Assembly (NCBI GenBank): GCA_003344405.1
Contig: NOWV01000047.1
Span: 248,001-312,000 of the forward strand
Source of the DNA: Trichoplax sp. H2
Lineage: Eukaryota; Placozoa; Uniplacotomia; Trichoplacea
DNA: 64,000 bases
Reading direction: 5' to 3'
Shown here: piece by piece, positions 1 to 13,900 of the stretch
How the letters are laid out: the number at the start of each line of letters is the position of its first letter
How positions within the stretch are numbered: position 1 is the first letter of the stretch
Position numbers and translations under genes: made by a program
The notes under the pieces: generated by a model
Told to the model about the DNA's origin: nothing
What the model saw: only the letters and a program-made list of their open reading frames with translations
Database searches by the model: none

Positions 1-1913
1 TACTGTACTTAGTACTGTACTTGACTGCTTACAGTGTACAGTAGTGTGTAGCGTGAAGAAATTCAACTCCAATTTTTCAAAATGAAATAAAAATGCCAAA
101 ACTTCATGAATTTTATTCCAATTTTGGATGAATCGGCGGTACACTGTAGTCTCCGGCATTTTGGAATTCTCTTTTAGTACCTAGAATACTGTAGGTGCTA
201 AAATAGAATTACAAAATGCTGCCGTGGACGGTACACATCGAAGAACTGTACTGTACCGTAGTCCGACCAAGACCAAGCACTGTACTCTGCACTACTGTAA
301 TCCAGTCCAGGCCAGAACACTACTCAGTCATGGACTGGAAACTTTCCTCGGATGGACGGACTTTCCATACCAGATAACGCCGAAAATGTTGGAAAAATAG
401 TTACGCGGTCAATCTTCCGTGTCTGTTTTCGAAATCACTCGTACTCATTTGAATAATATTTATGATCGAAATTCACTGCTTCTCAGCAGAGCTTAGTAAC
501 AGGTAATGGAATACAATGCGCATTACTTAATTTAGAAAAAAATCAGTCCATTCAGAATCGACTATTTGCATACTAAAGTACTGTCATAATGAAGTGTTTG
601 ACACAATTTAAAGTATTGATCAAATAAGGCCAAATGTCTGTCCGTCCAAAGAGGAGTTTCCAGTCCAGGTATTTTCCCTAGCAGCCATGACTCAGGTACT
701 ACTTGGCGTAGCAGGTAGTCACTGATGGTTTGTAAATATAAATTGGAAAGAAACAAAATAACTCAATAATGCTGTAAAAATTAAAAAAAAACATCCTCTA
801 CCAATATTACTCAAGGTTAGAGTGATCTGGATTCGTGAAACTTTAGCCGAATTTGATAGTAAATGCCTTAAAATGAATGACCTAATTAAGGCCTACACTA
901 TGGCTGAATAGTAAATAGTTTTCAACCAGTACTGTATAATTTGTACATTGTACAATATACAGTATAACGCCCGCCATGACCATCAAATAGTGGTCCAAAC
1001 ATTGATCCAACATTCTCATCTCCCAGTCATTACTCATTATGCGTAGCTCAACTTCAAATTTTAAAACAGAATTTTATTTTAATCATAAAGATTGAACCAG
1101 TTCCTATATGGATACTGTTTCTTCGCCAGAAATGAAATCATCGTCGTTACTAATTGATAGTCAACAGAATCGATCAAAGATATCTATATTATTATCATCT
1201 CAGAAATAGAGATATGAAGCACTACGACCAGCATAGACTACTTACTGTTATATTATTAATTAATTAATTAATTATTAAAAAGTGAATGCATGAATATTTT
1301 CATTTGGATACATCATCGTATGATTTAATTTTTTACTTCAAGAAACATGGTTCTTAAAACGTACTCTTTCTCCTATAATATATCTAGTTGAGACATACCG
1401 TTTAACATAGTGGTCAGTTGTGTAAACATTTGCTATATAATTTAATCAAATAGAGAGAATCACATTTCGCTAAAATTGAATTTATGTAATGGTATACAAA
1501 TATACATCCATAGTATCTACAATTGAAAACCTGATTAACAATTGTATACTACACATCTGTACTGTTTGATTGCAATATATAGTCTTCCTTCCCCAAGCGA
1601 TTATTCGACTTTGCTTGATATTCATTGGATATCGGTGATTCTCGCTTGCTAGTGGTAGTATTTTCTGCTAATCAAACGTAAAAGAACTGAAAGTTACTTA
1701 TGATGAACACCAAAATCCAACAAATCTATGAACTATGAAAGCCTTTCTAAAACCCACGTTTACAGTGAAACAACAAGAACTCTGAGGTACCGGGTATGCG
1801 ATAAAGTTTTATAGCTAAATTTGCAACTTAATATAAACTAGTATAGCCACTACTGAAAATGCTATAAAATCATAAAATTGACAACCAATTCCGCCAATAA
1901 ATTAAGTTCTCTG
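1..1913. other. Intergenic region with GTAC-type repeats
   Basis: No convincing gene is seen. The first 300 bases carry scattered GTAC-type motifs (TACTGTACTTAGTACTGTACTT at the very start, more at 240-300), followed by an inverted-repeat element (listed separately). From about 760 to 1913 the sequence is AT-rich, with one TTAATTAA run near 1255-1272, and is probably the 3' flank of the BLTP2 gene. A 64-codon minus-strand reading frame at 562-756 lies inside the inverted-repeat element and resembles no family I know. Confidence 0.6.
325..694. mobile_element. Inverted-repeat (MITE-like) element
   Basis: Bases around 325-363 (CATGGACTGGAAACTTTCC followed by GGATGGACGGAC) reappear as an imperfect reverse complement at about 636-694 (GTCCGTCC, then GAGGAGTTTCCAGTCCAGG, then CCATGACTCAG). 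The arms are about 30-40 bases and flank about 270 bases with no coding potential. Arms plus a short non-coding core suggest a non-autonomous DNA transposon. The exact ends and a target-site duplication were not established. Confidence 0.4.
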
Positions 1914-4900
1914 TCAACCTATAGAGCTGTCGGGTATATTTGCTCGCGTAGGCAGCGGCGAGTGCGGACTCTTGAGATCTTTTTCCTTGGCATTTTTCTT
2001 ACCAAATAGCTTTAATGATAATTTTTTCTTGGAAGGTTTATCCTACGTGGTATAATTAGTAAAGTTTTTATTACACTTGGGTCAGGTTACAAGACAACAT
2101 TTAGATATCCTTTGCAAAAATAAAATCGCGCTATGCAGAAAAACATTAGTAACAGACAGGAAGTTTGGATAAAACACCTGCATGTTAGAACTACAAAATT
2201 TATTACGGCAATGAAATGAACAAAGTATTAATGTATGAATCTTACCTGTACTCCAAGTAGTAGTCTGTACTTATCTTGGTCCGATGTTTTACTATCCATA
2301 TTTCAGAAACGATTTAATCAAGAGCTTAGCGAGTATAACTATTACCTTTCATTGCTGTAACAAAAATTATAAACTATTCATCTTACGAGGCGTCGATATC
2401 TTTTGGGTTGGATTCTCCATCACTTGTATGACGAAATCGTAATTTTTCTTTAATCGCCTAATACGCGTATACGCATGAAAGCGGTACAATGTAAGCTTAC
2501 GATAAATATTTTAAATTAAGAGGCTATGATTTGTAGACAAGGAAAGTTGGTAGTCATAAAATTGTTTGGACATCTGTCCCTTATTATCGCATGTGCTAAT
2601 AATAGTCCTGATAATGCAATACTATCCAGCTCAATATACGGTTACATCAATTAGGATTACCTGAGACAAGAGTGCCTGGCGGCAATCTTTTTTCATTGCT
2701 AAAAGTAGGTCAATCCATTGCCAGGTAACATTATGATATTCTAGTGTGGGCAGCGCTAGATTGAAGTCATTCACGTCAGCTAGATTTTTGTCTTTCTGAC
2801 CCTAGAATCAAACAAATACACATATTCATGGCATATACTTGACCGTAGGTATACAATAACTACTGAAAGAGCATAAACTTAAATACTCAAAGTTTGGTTC
2901 TATACTAACCTTGTAACTAACAAGCAAGGGAACCTGCGGTATTTTAATGTAAATGAAGGTTTGATTTTTTGAGGCTCTCTCCTACGATTACATAATCATT
3001 CATCAGTTATATTATAATTATAATAAGAACTATAGCAATTTTATGAGGCAATATCACACAAACTTAGTTTAAATTTTTAACTAGGTTTATAGTATAAGAT
3101 TACTTTCATTTTGTTGAGAACATCTTCATCATCTAACATCCGCCTCAAGAGTTTCTTGCTCTATGGTTTTTATATAAAAGTAAAGATAGTTTACTTCCAT
3201 ATCAGTATAAATCTAATGCACTTCTAGTAGACAAACAATTAGCAACAAGATCCTAATGGTCAATCATATATCAATACTTTAACAATAACAAATGGTGCGC
3301 ATTTACCCTTTCGGCTTTTTGATCTTGATTAGACTCGCTATTATGTGTAAAGGAAATTCTCCTATGACTACCTTCAGATACAGATGCACGGGATCGAACA
3401 CTGTCAATGCTGTCGCATCTCTTAATCGACGAAGTGTCTTGACTTCTTGAATAGCGCTGTTCAGTAAAATGATGTAGTTGAGGTAAGTACTGTTCAAGAA
3501 CTTACGTAATAGTAGCTTAGGAAGTAGTGGTCTGCTTTACCGAAGCATGACAGTTTCTGAATTCAAATAACTTACAAATTCTTTATGGCTTGCAGCTGGC
3601 GAAGAAGGAAAATTAAAGTGGCTACTTCCACCGCTTTCACTAATAATACTCATTGTCTAATGTGACAGGAACAGTTATTATCTCAATATTTACGTCAATT
3701 AATATACTATAAGACAGCCTAAATCTAAAGAGTGATTAGAATTATAGTGTTCTAGCTGTATCATGCGATATTAATAACATATCTCTATCTAATCCTTACT
3801 AGCTAAAACTTCTACTTAAATTAAACAAATCACATGAACTTCTAATCGAATATTGCTTAGCAATTTCTAAAATCTATACTTTTGTTAATTACTAAAGTTT
3901 ATTCGTATTTTTATTACGTACGTCATCATCAGAGTCACTATCAGATCCTAATCAACAAAGTGATGATAAAAGTTAGCGCAATAAAAACTTATCACAGATA
4001 CAGGTGAAATCAAATATTTATTACCAGGATATTAATATGCAATAATTTTACCTAGTCTACTAGCGGTTTCATCATCATGTGATGCATCTGAATTTTCGAA
4101 ACGATGCGGAAAAAAGAACTTCATAAAATTTTTATATAAATGGTTGGTTAATCGTACAGCCAGGGGTACAACGTTAACTTCAAAATGTTCTTTAACAGAG
4201 ATTCCACCAACTTCATAGTACAAACATGATTATGAAAGACAATTTTAAGCAGCTTAGTAAGTACGATAATGTACTTTCTTAATTGAGTTGATTAAGTCTT
4301 AGTTAGTAGGTTTAACGTTACCACGTGGCATTTCACGGCAGAATATCCGAACAGCAACATCGCGATCGATTTGAACTTTAGTTTTCAGTTTTTGGGGGCA
4401 GAGGGCATCCTGAACGCGTTAGAGATAATAAAAAATATCACTTTGGCATGGTAATTAAATTTAGAGTTTGCTACTTTTACTGATTTTGTTTATTAGAGCC
4501 ACAGCAGTCTTAGAGTACAGTAATATCCTAACCTTAAAAGAATTGTTTGGAACTTGTAATAAATTATGAACAGCGAAATCGCCAATCTCAAGTTTATGTT
4601 CAACACAATCATTGGACATATTCCTCTTTGTATAACTATATATAAATCGATATACATATTTTAGTTCGAAATTTAATAAATTAAATAAACTAGATTTTTT
4701 GTTCAGTTTCTTCGTAAATGGTACGTAGGGGTATTTTATCATTACTATACCAAAAATTTTTGAGTTCGGCACTAGCCACGTTATGATTTCCATTAATTTG
4801 GACGAGTGACCATCCAGCAGATCCAAATAAAACTTCAACCCGCTTGACTTCAGAAACATTAGCTAAATGATAAATTTGATAACAACTACTTACTAATGAG

Positions 4901-7900
4901 TATCATGCCAGTTTTATAGAACTGTTACAAATTGTATCTCTAAACTAAGTAGTTAATAATTCATATCCAATTACTATGAGAGAGGCTGCTGATACCAGAA
5001 TACAACTTGCTTTCTTTTAAAGATCTACATTTAAATGAGAGGCAGTTATAGAAGTCCATGTAACGATACATAGACAAGTCAATCTGATGCTTTCTGATAT
5101 TGTTTGAGTTCTTGTCAAAGATTACAATATCTAACATCCTTACGTAATCATGAGTCGTAGTTCATCACATGCCATGTCAACATTTTCCTTAACTTCTATG
5201 ATTTCATCTTCTAATTCTTTAATTTGATCAGTTAATCTGATTATTTGGAAAAAAAATATCAGGACTCTACTTTTTACATTGACTATACATGTAATACACG
5301 TAAACCGTTCGACCAAAATTTAAGATTTTCCCGTTACTAGTAATTTCTCCGTTACCTTGATGCCTTCTCTTCTTCATGTAGTATTAATTGCTGCCGCGCT
5401 AAAAACATAGCTCGTTCTAGCTTTCTCATCGTTCGTAATTGATATCTAGTACAATTTCAGTAGGTCAGTTAATTTATTAGTAATTTCATTAAGCTAAGTG
5501 TAGCGAATGATACTACATACTCGAACACAAAACCAAAGGCTATGTAACATACCGGACCGTATTCTGTAATTGCAGTAGAGGAGTGCCAATGTCTTCGTCT
5601 TCATTAAGTTGAAGTTTAAACTTCATCTTTTCTATCAATTCCGACTCTTCCTGATAGTGCAAGATTTTTAATAATTTACTCAGATTATTTCATTAACATA
5701 GTTTCGTTAAAATTTTGTAAATGGAATATGTTAAGTAATTAATAGCGTCACTTTACTGTTATCAGCATACGTGTATATATAATTATAATACGTCATTTAC
5801 ATAAGTACTTATTTTTATGTTGCTTAGCCTATACAGATTACCTTCTTTTTCGGTTCAACATATAAAACGAAATTCTCCACAATATCAATTAACATTGCAT
5901 ATTGAGCCTATCAAAAGTACAATTCAGAGAACTGACGAAGTAATCCATCTGACATACTAACAATTATAATCAGCCCATAAAGAACGAAAAATTTGAGAAA
6001 TACTTTACCGAATTAGTCGATATCTCTAATGATGTATGGTAAATTTTGATGGAATCAACTGCAGGCTCTAATTCTGATTGGTTGGATATGGTATACGTTG
6101 GCTATAAAAAATTAAAGCTTTAGACATTTCATTGAATCAAATCGAATAATTTTACTATGAGAATATTTTTGTCGGACTTTGAATTCAATTAACTCGAAAT
6201 AAAGTGCAGAAGATAAGCAATTTACCGATTCCATTAGTACATTGCTAGCTTCATCCATATAACTGATATAAGAAAATTGAGCGCTACAACGTGAAATAAT
6301 TCGTTGTAATTGCACAATTTCTGGGACTGCAATCTTCGTTTGATCCTGATCTTCATCCTCTTCAGTTACCGCATCCAGATTATCTCCGTCACTGATTGTT
6401 ATTTCCAGATCGTCTTCATCATTATCCAGTAAGCTTGTAGATCTCAAGAAACTGCATTAACAAATAAAATTTTCTAATAGTCTGCAAGAAGCGTGGAGGC
6501 CTATATATTGAATAATCGTTCTAATCAATATTGACTAATGTACCTTATTGACTTTCTAGGGGCTCCTCGCCGTTTCTCAACATCGTGAACTACGTGACCG
6601 ACACCCTCTGATACAATAGAATCCATGCTGTCAGTACCTCTGGATTGAATCAATGACGGCTTTAACCAAGGTATGTCGTCAGTTTTATAGTAACTGCCTC
6701 CAACCGTACCAAAATACTATTGAATTATATTACAAAACATAGTTACTGATAGTTGCATCTCTTTGGTGTAACTAGTTATTGAACATATCATAGCATACCT
6801 GTATATTATCAAATAAGGCCGACCATGACGTTTTTAAAAGTAATTTATGTGACCGCCACCGCGGTGTATGAATAAGGCGATATAAGCGGGTATTCGCAGC
6901 CGAAGTAACAAGGCAACCGTTTGTTTCGGTTCCCTTTAAAATGACTTGAGAATTGACGGCTTCAACTAGCGATGAAATCAAAGGTCTTATTCGCTACATG
7001 AATTCAGCTGGCGTATAGTAGGTCTTAAGGCATTTTATCATGCTACAATGAAGCTATATACATAATATTGGACCAAACGTAAATATCTAGAAATATTTTT
7101 GCTTACTAAGTATATGTCGTTGATGAACGTCTTCCTCATCTGGTAAAATATTCTTCGTCGTTTGAGCAGTATTATCACTTTTCTAAAATTACGCAGAGCA
7201 CCCATTTATAATATATATTTATAAGATGATAATTAATATAAAATCAATTTGTGACGTAATATTAAGCTGTATCTAGAATTAGAGTTCAGAACCTCATCTT
7301 CGCATGTTACTACAAAATTGGATTGATCAGACAATAAATCTTGAAGCATATTGCCGAACGGCTTGGATTCATTTGCAGAAAATGACCTTTGCGATTCAGG
7401 CTCCGGTACATTCTATCGATATACGATAATTGACACAGTCATATCAAGATCATGTTACAATTAGCAGTAACTAACTTCGGATCTTACTCTAAACTCACCT
7501 CAGTGATGACAACAGGTTTGGCAGTACTATGCTTTATTTGTTTTATAAAGTCACTAGACAAATCGTGTTTGAGCGTCTGTGTGATAAATATAATTTAGGA
7601 ATTTCATTATTCTCGTATTTTAGTTTGAGGCAATAATATTCAATGTTAATATCGCGGAAATATTTTCTTAAATCTATAGAAATATCATCGGCATTCGATA
7701 AAGTTTATGGTAAAATAAGCTCGAGTACGTCTTGTAATTATCATACTTGCGATTTTTTGTTTGCCCAAAATATACTAAGAGCTGTATCCCGATTGAATGT
7801 TGTCCATGAAGCTTTAAGATCATTTATCTTAATTGTATGCGTATATGGATTTGTATCGTCTTTGCTCGGGGGTATTGCTTTGTTATTGTAGCGATATGTT

Positions 7901-10900
7901 AAGCTGAAGTAAAAATTGAAAATTTAAATTTATATTTATCGTCGTTTACATTTACAGTGAATTGAGTTCAAGAAGCGAAATAATAAAAGGATGCTACCTT
8001 TTAAGACTTAATAAATGTTCCTCCTTATCAAAATCCACAAAGTCTGGCGACAAATATTCCTATTTATACAGGTTTTACATCCAAAAAATTCATGATTTTG
8101 TTAGTATTCCGATATACATGATCATATGCATATTGTAATGGGAAGATTTAATTCTACATTGCTTACGGTATCGCTGTTAAGATTTGCGCATAACATTATC
8201 GTAACGTCGTTGATATCATATCCAGATTCTGACGTGGTCCAAATACTATTTGGACGTCGAATTAAGCCATCTTGGTATGGTATCAAAGCATGTTGAAACA
8301 TAATTGATAGGTGACCCCTTGCTGAAGTTGCACGAAAACCCACTTTTCTTGCAAATGATCCGCTGTAAGTTAGCATTAATTTCGGGAAACTAACATCTAA
8401 ATCTAACACGCTGTAAATAGATAGGACATAAGAATGTCATTTATTCATTATCCGATATTATAGCATCATTATTTATTAACTAGGAATTATATGAGACTAA
8501 ATGTATTCATTTAACGGTTGGTATCAAGCGAAAACAAGTATATACTTCTTCTTGGTCTGTAGCTATTGTTAAAGGTACAAAAATTAGGTTGTTAACATTA
8601 ATCTTACTCGATGTGCTGAACAAAACCCGGTTTGCGAACTCTAACGTTATTATATAGTTTTCCGCGCCTGACAGGACGTGTTATATGATGTAATACGACC
8701 AACTACAAGCGGTAATAAAGTAGAATCTTTGGTCAATTATATTTGAAAGCTGGATCATTTGGATATATACTCAAATACAACATTTTCTGTATTACCTTAA
8801 AATGTTCTAACCATCTCAGGCTACTAGCGTACAGGTAACATTCAGGTATGGAGCTCATGGCTTTACCAACCTTAAAAGCATATTAATTATTTTAATTTAG
8901 TATCCTTTACCTTGATATTTATACGTACATATTAAATTACTAAATACTACCGTATCATTAGCTGCTTTTTCCATAAACTTTAAGGCTAATTTGATTTTTA
9001 GAGCGCGAGATCTGAAGGCTGCATACGAATCATAAGCCTATATGTTCATCAGCACGAATATAAAAAGAGAATCGTATTAGCTTAATGCAATATACAATAT
9101 GTTCTCAAATGTCTCGTAAAGCTTTGTAACCTTATCAGATTGATGAGCAGGAATTTTATCAGGTGCGCAAGGCAATACGGAATGATGATCTTTACAATCG
9201 CCATGACAATTCCATATAAGATCGATTCTATTAATAAGATAGCATTTTTTATGTATAGAATCAACAGTATTCGGCACTAATAATTTTTATGAATTTAAGA
9301 TAACATGCAGCCAAATCGTTCTAGTACTTTTATCAATAATAATATGTCAGTGAGCTTAATAATAATCATGAAATGCGTACCCAGCTTCCATGTGTGGTAC
9401 GTTAAGTAAGCAGCAATCATCATATTTAGAAGCAGTCCGAAGTAACAATCTCAATTTACCCATTAAATTGATGTGACCTGAAATGAAATAGCTCTGTTAG
9501 ATTTGTGTACCACTAACCTTACAAATAACAGAAGATGTACAGTACGAGTTATCAGTTCTATATAATTAAGAATGACAAATTATAAAATTACCATTAAACC
9601 AATCTAGATCCGCATTCTTTCCTCTTATTTCCATTCTTTCGCTCTTATCATAGGGATCAAATGATGCATGCCAGAAATAATGTAGCGCACTAGCGAAAAT
9701 AGATACTCGGCCATGAAATAGTAAACGCATCTGGTTTGATATAACAAGGTTAATATGTTATCCAATATCGACATATTGTAATTTTATTAAAATCTTAAAT
9801 TTTAGTCTTACTTTGTCCCACCAGGTTAAGCGTGGACTAGGGTCACGGCTGGTCTTAGATAGCAAATCTAAATAGAAGATCAAAGGTTATGTGGTTAATC
9901 GAGCATTATGTAAATCTCTTCCAGGAGAGAAACACGCATTCATAAAAGGTAAAATTCTTTTCAGATATCATACGGTACCAAGAGCTAAGCCAACTTGCGC
10001 CAATGCAGGGCTAAAACATGGCCCATAAGCAATTTCTAAGTGTTCAACATCTACAATTTGCAATTAGGCAAAATAGAATGACTGTAGAAATAGAAACATT
10101 ATATTAATATGAATGTTATAATATTTACCAATCTTTAAGTTATAGTAGTATTTCTGTGGGGGCATCCGGCGTGTTATTTCCATATCATTCCATGGTTGGC
10201 CAATATGTATGGTACTAGTATAAGTGGCTACAAACCATATATAACTATTTTTAATAATAATTTCTCGCAGCACGGCATATATGACATTACGACTGAGTTG
10301 ACGATACCATACTATGACCACAATTCGACCACTTCACATCTAGTACTATATTTACATGTAGCTAACCTCGATCAGGCGGTATTACTTCTGCGCCAGCTAG
10401 CATCCCGTCAACTTTGAAACCTTTAATATTTATTATTGACTGAGGATAATCTCGAACCGGCATATTTAATATTTTAGATTCAATATGTATTAGGCGACAC
10501 CATAATGTGGAGTAATCAGGATCGGAATCTGGATACGGGCTACGATAGGGTTTCACAAGTAATGATCCCATAATTAAGTAGGAACATGAATAAAAGGAAA
10601 TCTACAATCGTTGTAACGGCGTTACATTTTACCTATTCGGATCTAATCGCCTCATGCATGATACAATATTTTCTTTTCCATGCATTGATGGATCAGCAAA
10701 TGCAAATATTCGCAGGTCTTCTCCTTTCCATGAAAATAAATTTCTTCGAAGTGGGCTACCATGTAGTTTCTGTGATAGATATACAGTTAATCAAGGCTAA
10801 ATTACTAATGCTATAAAGCAACTATGTATGCAGACCTTCGATCTTTGCAAATAAATTTGTACGTTCTTTTCATGCAAACTTCTGTATAACTCTTCAATCT

Positions 10901-13900
10901 TTTTTACTAAAAAATATTAATTATCACAAAAATATATTAAACTGGTAGTAAGAATTAAAATAGTACAAGTTTTAAATTAAACATTACCGGGAATGAATTC
11001 TCCTTTGGTTTTGCGGATTTTATCTAGCCTGGCCTCTAATAGCTCCTCACGTTGAGTGCATTGATCCGCCTCATCTAGAAGCAGCTGTTGATTTAAAGAA
11101 CTAAATTAATAAACTTATCATTGTAATTATGAGTTGCTATCGTATCATTTACACGCATAATTTTATCTTTTCTCCTCAAAAACTATGCATGAATACGCGT
11201 ATAATAACTATAATTGAGAAATCTTGAATAGATTTGTATGTACCGCGTAGTTCTCTCCAAGTTTAACTTCAAACGGATCATCTTCGCAACTGAAATTTGC
11301 GTTCTAATATCATGTAAATTTGACAAATGATCAGTCAGATTTAAGGTGGGATGGACGTAATGTGTGCGAATTGATAAAGTATCGTTTATCAGACCTCAAA
11401 CTTTATTAGCAAGTCCCAAGGTAATTTTTCAATTGCTCCCGGCTTTTTAGACGGTTTATGAAGGATTCTCAACATTTTTATGATACCTGTGAACTAATAT
11501 TTTATGTAAGACATTACTTAATTTTCAAAAATTTATCAATTGCTTATAATATCAGCCGAAAAACAAAGCTAATGGCGTTGCTGCTAGAAATTAATAGCAC
11601 TCACATCGCTAAAGGCCACACCAAAGTTATACGCAAACGGGAAAAACGCGTTTGCATTGACAACAGACCAACACCTAGATATATGCAGTTAAATATATCT
11701 AGTTAAACAAATACCCCGTTTCACTGCCAACTATAAAAATCTATTTACCAAGATTTGTTAGTAGGATTAGTCAAATTGGGAAGAGTTTGGCGCAGGCTTT
11801 GCATTTCTTGGTCTTCGTGTGTCGATGTCATGCAAACGGTCTATTAAAAATAAAGTACAATATAGTACTATCATAACAGGAAGCTACAGTACCTATTATG
11901 GCAGTAATTTAAAAATCAATTTTAACATACTGTACCTCGAATGAAAATATATCGTTACCATCCAAATTCCAACACAGTGTTTTACTAGATATAGTGAAAT
12001 TGTCAGTATTGACAATAATTGACTTTAACGCAGTTGCCTTCCATGTAGTTCTAAAATGAAATAGATTTAAGTTATCAATTGCGGAAGAAAGTAGAGTATG
12101 ACTGTAAAGGCACAGTCGGCTATAAATTCGTATTGATAGCAACAGCGAAACTTACGTTGTTCTTTCAGATAATTTCATATTTACAGCTATAAGGTCTAAA
12201 GTTACGAATTTCTTAGATATGGCAGTTGAAGTGTTTGTCTGTACATCATTCTTTGTCGAAGTAGATTCTTTAGTAGATCCTTGTCGATACTCTGCGAACA
12301 TCGTACATGTCAATATATTTCGGTTGAAACAGCAAGATCAATACACAACGCAATGGATTATATATATCTACGTTACGAAGTACGTTTATGGTGGTAATTG
12401 ATCACTACTGCTGCAATATTATTCTAATGTCTTTTCAAGACCTTTGATTTGCTTGATTGTTGATACTGCATAGGTTATATTGTCTGCGATACATCTATGT
12501 GTAGTTGGGTCCCAATCCACAATAAATTCTGTTAGGACAATGTTTATATTCTAATTTAAAAAAAATTGGCATTAAAACACGTACGACGCTTGGTAATTTC
12601 CTTAGTACATATCAAGACAACTTACATCGAGATCTTTCGTTACTCTTACAGATGGACAATCTAAAAATCCCATTTTTATAGCATTCGCCATTTCCCGTTT
12701 GAATGTATTATTTTCCTACACCAGTCATGCCAGTTGTAAATCACAAGTGCAACAAATCAAATTTTTAAAACGCAATACCTTATCTTTCTTCGAAATAGTA
12801 GCACATTTGATTCCGCTTATATTAAATGTTAAAGGTTCAGATGAGTTGTTCAAGAATAATGCATCATCAATTCTAAGCATGATTGGGTTGATATCTACAG
12901 CATGAAATACAGAAAATCTATACATTAATACAGATTTAATAGTTCGATGAATCCAGTATCTATTAAATCATGACAAATTTAAGAAATATAGAAATAAACG
13001 GTGATAAAAGAACCATTATTCCATGTATCATACAAGATAAAATCACCAGTAACGGTAAAATGAAATGTACCTTTGTTATAATGGCATAAAAATAGATTAA
13101 CATCTGTAATTTTAATATTCATTTCAGCAATTATCTTCTCATCTAGAAAGAAATTAATAGTAATTTACGGTTACTCGTATGTGTTAAATACCAACCATGT
13201 ATGCGAAAAGAGGCTAATAAAAATGATTGTACTTGTCCTATTATTAGGATCGCTCTTTATACGGGTATTGTTAGCTGATTTCGATTTAGGTATGTATATT
13301 TTAGCCATAGTTATAAAGTCTTCGACTGCCTCTGAAAATTCTATGCAAGGTGCTGTAGCTTGACTACTAATTGTAATCGAGTGCAGCTTTCCACTATGTA
13401 TATGTGCGAAGGCCTAAAATATTAATATGTATTGATTAATTGATACTATTAACATATATCATTGGTACTTAAATATGACTATATATATATAAATATGTCT
13501 AATCTCATCGCTCTCAGAGTATAATATAGACAGTGCCGCAGAACTACAGTATTATGATTGCTACTGACTACAATTTTTTAAACCTGAGCCTGAAGATTCG
13601 CAAAAGAGATTACGCGGCCCCAAACGTGCTTCCTACTTTGAGGCAGTACAAAAGTGTTGTTTTTCCGTAATCTTCCGTATAAAATTTCACTATTTTTGTT
13701 AGTCTCTACCAGTAAATTCTCCATACCAAAATCAATCCTTGATGAAAGTGTTAACAACAAGATTGTATGGTTATTAGAAAGCGTATAGAATAGCATTTTA
13801 CAAGAGTTTACAAGGTATAATTTTATTTGCTTAAGTACTTTAAACGGTTTGCTTCCGGCACTTCTGCAACAGTGTTTAATGATCCCATAACAATACGGGT

